Below are positions 5,293-7,682 of a stretch of 7,682 nucleotides of DNA, piece after piece. Origin of the DNA: Thermoplasmata archaeon (GTDB lineage: Archaea > Thermoplasmatota > Thermoplasmata > Thermoplasmatales > Thermoplasmataceae); NCBI GenBank assembly GCA_021790415.1, contig JAJYDZ010000060.1:1-7682 (forward strand). Reading direction: 5' to 3'. Position 1 is the first letter of the stretch. Each line of letters opens with the position of its first letter. A model generated the notes under the pieces. It saw only the letters and a program-made list of their open reading frames with translations. It was not told where the DNA came from and did not search any database. The position numbers and the translations under genes are program-made.

Positions 5293-5931
5293 GTGGAACA
5301 TTACAATGATAGAAGTACGGCAAAAAGTTATCATGAAGTATTCACAAAAGAATCTATGAGTGAGGATTTGAAGAGAAGGGCTTTGGAAAGATTCACTATG
5401 TTCTCTTCTTCTATCAAGAAGGAAGGCCAAGTTCTTGATGCAGATTGTGGTACAGGTAGATTTGTGAAGTATTTCATTCAAAAAGGTTTCAAAGTAACAG
5501 GCATTGATAATTCTGAGCCTATGATCGAGATTGCAAGTAGGGAAAACCCTAATGTCATTTTTAAAAAAATGGATATGCGACATTTAGAATTTCCTCCTAA
5601 AAGTTTTGATGGGATATGGAATGTAGCAACGCTTGTTCATTTCAATGAATTCGAAGTAGAGATGGTTCTTCGGGAATTCAAAAGAGTTTTGAAAAGGGAT
5701 GGCGCCCTATATATTTCAACAAGAACGGATGAAACCGATAAAAGCATTTTAGAGGAGTCTCTTGAGGGTGGAAAAATTACATTCAATTATTATTTGCCTA
5801 ATACTTTAAAGCTGTTATTGTTTAACACTGGATTTGAAGTTATGACAATGAATGTTGAACCTGATGATTATTCCAGAAATTTCAATTATATTTACATTCT
5901 TGCAAAACCTTCTAATTTAGGGAATCACTAA
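5293..5931 (+). CDS. class I SAM-dependent methyltransferase
   Basis: The 212-residue protein has the Rossmann methyltransferase order. Motif I is QVLDADCGTGRFVKYF (46-61), with the usual second residue of GCGTG replaced by Asp51. The acidic ribose-binding motif is GIDNSEPMIEIA (70-81). KKMDMRHLEFP (91-101) holds Asp94 beside the adenine, FDGIWNVATLVHF (105-117) is motif IV, and LKRDGALYISTR (133-144) is the post-motif strand. The C-terminal part (about 165-205) completes the fold with FEVMTMNVEPDD. It resembles the small-molecule methyltransferase group (Methyltransf_11/25 type). The substrate is unknown, because these domains methylate many small molecules. The GTG start is supported by the TATA box upstream and gives an N-terminus (EHYNDRSTAKSYHE) typical of this group. 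The gene is separated by 135 bp from the preceding one and has its own promoter. Confidence 0.9.
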   Translation: MEHYNDRSTAKSYHEVFTKESMSEDLKRRALERFTMFSSSIKKEGQVLDADCGTGRFVKYFIQKGFKVTGIDNSEPMIEIASRENPNVIFKKMDMRHLEFPPKSFDGIWNVATLVHFNEFEVEMVLREFKRVLKRDGALYISTRTDETDKSILEESLEGGKITFNYYLPNTLKLLLFNTGFEVMTMNVEPDDYSRNFNYIYILAKPSNLGNH

Positions 5932-6000
5932 TTTATTTTACAAAGTTAAAGCGGGATATCACAAAAACAACTCTTTCAGGTAAAAGTGATTAATTTTCAT

Positions 6001-6026
6001 CTTTTGTTTATTTTTGTATTTTATCT
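6001..6026 (+). terminator. T-rich tract downstream of the methyltransferase
   Basis: A run of about 25 nt made mostly of T (CTTTTGTTTATTTTTGTATT and on) begins about 70 nt after the methyltransferase stop. T-rich tracts on the coding strand are the main known archaeal termination signal. Confidence 0.45.
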
Positions 6027-6034
6027 CCCGTGAA

Positions 6035-6057
6035 TAGTATTAAAAGAGTGAATACTA
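6035..6057. repeat. 7-bp-arm inverted repeat
   Basis: TAGTATT (6035-6041) and AATACTA (6051-6057) are perfect inverted copies around AAAAGAGTG. It follows the T-rich tract and precedes the gene-poor stretch. It could be a hairpin or a protein site; no gene clearly starts just after it. Confidence 0.3.
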
Positions 6058-6470
6058 AGGAAAAAATATCGGCGGGATGGTGTAACTACTAAATATGTTA
6101 TAATTGATCTATCATGGATAACAACACACAATCAGACGCAGAAAAGAAATAACTAATATCCAACGATATAGTTATAAATAAAATTAATAAACGCAATAAG
6201 ATAGGTTATCACGAATAAGGAGTATCTTTCATCATTACTATGGTTTGAAAATACCAATAGTATTAGAAAATAATGAAGTGTGTCCGGGGAAATGTGCTTA
6301 ATGTTTTTACCTAACCCTATTAAACAACCTAAAGAGTGTGTTGTGCAATCATTCGTCAAACTACAATATTCCTTATTCTCCTCCTTAATCTTTCTTTATC
6401 CTGCGTTGAATAAAAATTGCATGAGTTCTCACGATCAGTATATTTTTTGGATTTTATTCACTGTGCAGTT

Positions 6471-6616
6471 GAATCCCTTGCATGTTTACACAATGAAGCT
6501 GTCAATGGCAGCATTCTCACGCTCAGAATCCATAAGATCAATGAGACCGGCGTTGAATTCATATCAGTCAATTCCAAGTGATCCTTAAGAGAGTGGGAGT
6601 TTGGAATCCCTTGCAT
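6471..6616 (+). repeat. 13-bp direct repeat GAATCCCTTGCAT
   Basis: GAATCCCTTGCAT occurs at 6471-6483 and again at 6604-6616, 133 bp apart, within the gene-poor stretch. It could be a relic of a small insertion or duplication. No inverted ends or transposase were recognised between or beside the copies. Confidence 0.4.
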
Positions 6617-6658
6617 TCTAAGTAAATCTCCAAGTTGACATCGGCAATTGTTTAACAC
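6486..6658 (-). pseudogene. possible decayed gene fragment
   Basis: One minus frame reads CQLGDLLRMQGIPNSHSLKD, then HLELTD, around 6640-6565. Another minus frame reads EFNAGLIDLMDSERENAAID, then SFIV and a stop, at 6560-6486. Both have a soluble-protein-like composition and meet near 6565, as a frameshifted gene would. A third fragment (FYSTQDKERLRRRIRNIVV) follows in yet another register near 6416-6357. I recognise no family, and short AT-rich frames can mimic this by chance. Confidence 0.2.
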
Positions 6659-6685
6659 TTTATCGCTACTTAGGTTTATAGACAG

Positions 6686-7561
6686 TCACCTCGAATTGGC
6701 AAATTCAGATAGTGTTTGCGATACCTTTGTCTCTATCTCTTCTGGAGTTAAGCAGGCCAGTTCTCTTAAGGGTAATTCTATCTGCTTCATTATCCTATAC
6801 CCGAGGTAGTAGCCAGTTTCCTTCCAGCCTTCTATATCATACCAGGATCCAAAGAACCTGTTTGTTTTATTGCTTGATGCAACATCATTTAGGAATAATG
6901 TTGATAAGTACTGTATATGATCTTCACACCATGTGCTCCAACCGGGTTGTCCAAGCGATTGGTGCCATTCTTCTGAATTTAATAATAGTGATTCAAAATA
7001 TTCAGCAAAACCTTCTTCATAGAGGTGCCAAATTGGTCCATCGCCATAAGGAAGCTTCTTTCTTCTCCTAATTATTTCTTGTAGCACATGCCCTGTTTCG
7101 TGAATTACCAGCCCTCTTAATGCAATCTCATTTTCCCAATGCATGTCAATAATGTTTTCAAGGCCGAATAATACTGATGGTTTTGACCTGTAATCTGTTG
7201 CCCATCCTGCTCCGGTACCTATTCCAACATATATTACAAATGTAAGATCTGTTGGAAATATCTCCATTGCCTTTGGATCGTTATATAAATCGGATATAAC
7301 TTTCTGGAGATTTATATGGGCTTCATTCATACGAATAATCTTCTCTGAATTTATCGGAAAGATCATTTTCTTAGCAACATCCTTCCATTCAATCCCCTCG
7401 TCTGAATAATTTTTGATGACCTTTTTAAATATTTCTTCATCTTCATTCCTATAGAAACTTTCCCAGAAATCTACCTGACTATTAGTGTCGATAGATAACT
7501 TATCCTTCCAGAACTTGATGAAATTAGGAAACGTATCTATTAAATTGTACTTATCAGGCAT
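6686..7561 (-). CDS. HExxH zinc metallopeptidase-like protein (DUF2268/YjaZ-like?)
   Basis: The 291-residue protein carries the zincin motif HETGH (154-158) after LRGLVIHE, with Glu155 as the likely general base. YEEGFAEYFE (181-190) lies about 25 residues later, giving a candidate third zinc ligand (Glu183 or Glu187), the gluzincin layout. VGIGTGAGWATD (112-123) and SVLFGLENIID (129-139) look like the strand region just before the active helix. GYYLGYRIMKQ (250-260) resembles the GYxxGY segment seen after the active site in predicted DUF2268 Zn-proteases such as YjaZ. The family assignment is from memory of these motifs and is moderate. No signal peptide or membrane helix is visible, so it should be cytoplasmic. 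The ATG at 7561 is the only usable start, as an in-frame TAG lies four codons upstream. The promoter is unclear, with only a weak TAATTAT about 29 nt upstream. Confidence 0.8.
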   Translation of the reverse strand: MPDKYNLIDTFPNFIKFWKDKLSIDTNSQVDFWESFYRNEDEEIFKKVIKNYSDEGIEWKDVAKKMIFPINSEKIIRMNEAHINLQKVISDLYNDPKAMEIFPTDLTFVIYVGIGTGAGWATDYRSKPSVLFGLENIIDMHWENEIALRGLVIHETGHVLQEIIRRRKKLPYGDGPIWHLYEEGFAEYFESLLLNSEEWHQSLGQPGWSTWCEDHIQYLSTLFLNDVASSNKTNRFFGSWYDIEGWKETGYYLGYRIMKQIELPLRELACLTPEEIETKVSQTLSEFANSR

Positions 7562-7599
7562 ATTCTTGCACTATGAATTGCCTTTGATAATTAGAACTT

Positions 7600-7682
7600 T
7601 TACTTTGGCGTTTTTGGAAAATATTCAATTGGCGTTGACACTCCCTCTATGAACTGTTCCTTCCACTTGATCAATTGAACAG
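7600..7682 (-). CDS. C-terminal end of an unidentified protein (cut by window edge)
   Basis: A minus-strand frame is open from the window edge to a TAA at 7602-7600 and gives 26 residues: VQLIKWKEQF, then IEGVSTPIEYFPKTPK. The composition is that of an ordinary soluble protein, and the other two minus frames close quickly. The stop is 38 nt before the metallopeptidase start on the same strand. The piece is too short to assign a family. Confidence 0.5.
   Translation of the reverse strand, partial: VQLIKWKEQFIEGVSTPIEYFPKTPK

Larger units (their letters stand above)
5932..6685. other. 754-bp stretch without a convincing gene
   Basis: Open frames here are short and overlap on opposite strands, with compositions unlike the neighbouring proteins (Cys-, His-, Ser-rich). 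On the plus strand an ATG at 6114 opens MDNNTQSDAEKK and stops at once. Another plus frame reads coding-like for about 30 codons ending in VCPGKCA at about 6298. On the minus strand, coding-like pieces occur in different frames between about 6350 and 6658. This looks like degraded coding sequence or plain spacer. Confidence 0.5.

Noticed and set aside
5287..5583. 98-codon minus-strand frame opposite the methyltransferase
   Set aside because: It overlaps the well-supported methyltransferase N-terminus and its SAM-binding motif, so it is a mirror frame.
6187..6236. C/D-box guide RNA candidate on the minus strand (ATGATGA near 6231)
   Set aside because: A C-box-like ATGATGA is present, but no CTGA D box or C'/D' pair occurs at a proper distance downstream.
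6153..6359. 68-codon minus-strand frame with a hydrophobic C-terminal half
   Set aside because: The hydrophobic part is a simple consequence of AT-rich DNA (runs of Ile, Phe, Tyr, Asn). There is no promoter or ribosome site and no recognisable family.
6280..6588. 102-codon plus-strand frame opening with GTG in the gene-poor stretch
   Set aside because: Its composition is odd (rich in Ser, Pro, Phe, Cys), it has no promoter at leaderless spacing, and it lies opposite the more coding-like minus-strand fragments. I see no family motif.
6712..7071. 119-codon plus-strand frame opposite the metallopeptidase
   Set aside because: The minus-strand frame has the HExxH motif and sensible composition. 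This one has low-complexity Leu/Ser-rich content typical of an antisense shadow.
1..7682. CRISPR arrays, tRNA or rRNA genes, and intact insertion sequences
   Set aside because: Reading both strands I saw no regularly spaced repeats, no cloverleaf-like segment with a T-arm GTTCRA signature in place, and no transposase motifs or long terminal inverted repeats.

Overview
The window looks like chromosomal DNA of an archaeon, most likely a Thermoplasmatales-type euryarchaeote (Ferroplasma/Cuniculiplasma/Picrophilus relatives). The signs are AT-rich sequence, a short archaeal-type triosephosphate isomerase, a two-gene ADP-forming acyl-CoA synthetase, and archaeal transcription signals. Four plus-strand genes have a TATA-like box centred 23-27 nt before the start codon, which leaves room for almost no 5' leader. 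The clearest Shine-Dalgarno match (GGTGA) precedes the second gene of an operon. Placement below the domain level is inference from these traits, not from a search.

Left part (1-3055), central carbon metabolism. On the minus strand, tpiA (202-849) is followed after 10 nt by a membrane-protein gene that runs off the window (1-191). A 162-bp divergent promoter region separates tpiA from a plus-strand operon for the alpha (1012-2394) and beta (2396-3055) subunits of ADP-forming acetyl/acyl-CoA synthetase. This enzyme turns acyl-CoA, ADP and phosphate into acid, ATP and CoA. The pair therefore sits beside a glycolytic/gluconeogenic enzyme.

Middle part (3361-5931), three plus-strand single genes, each with its own TATA-like box and a gap of 135-305 bp. 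They are an S66 (MccF/LD-carboxypeptidase-like) serine peptidase with an intact Ser-Glu-His triad, a metallo-beta-lactamase-fold protein whose metal-binding motif is almost wholly replaced, and a class I SAM-dependent methyltransferase. The gaps hold several small symmetric elements: an 8-bp-arm dyad over the promoter of the beta-lactamase-fold gene, a two-tier stem-loop just after its stop codon, and TATACC repeats at the S66 start.

Right part (5932-7682). About 750 bp carry no convincing intact gene. They contain T-rich tracts, a 7-bp-arm hairpin, a 13-bp direct repeat and short coding-like fragments in shifting minus-strand frames that may be a decayed gene. Then, on the minus strand, comes a HExxH zinc metallopeptidase-like protein (6686-7561) and the last 26 codons of a further gene (7600-7682).

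No tRNA, rRNA, CRISPR array or intact insertion sequence was recognised. I found no clearly new system. The items most worth checking are the metal-site-less beta-lactamase-fold protein, the MccF-type peptidase in a probably wall-less archaeon, the operator-like dyads and the decayed stretch.
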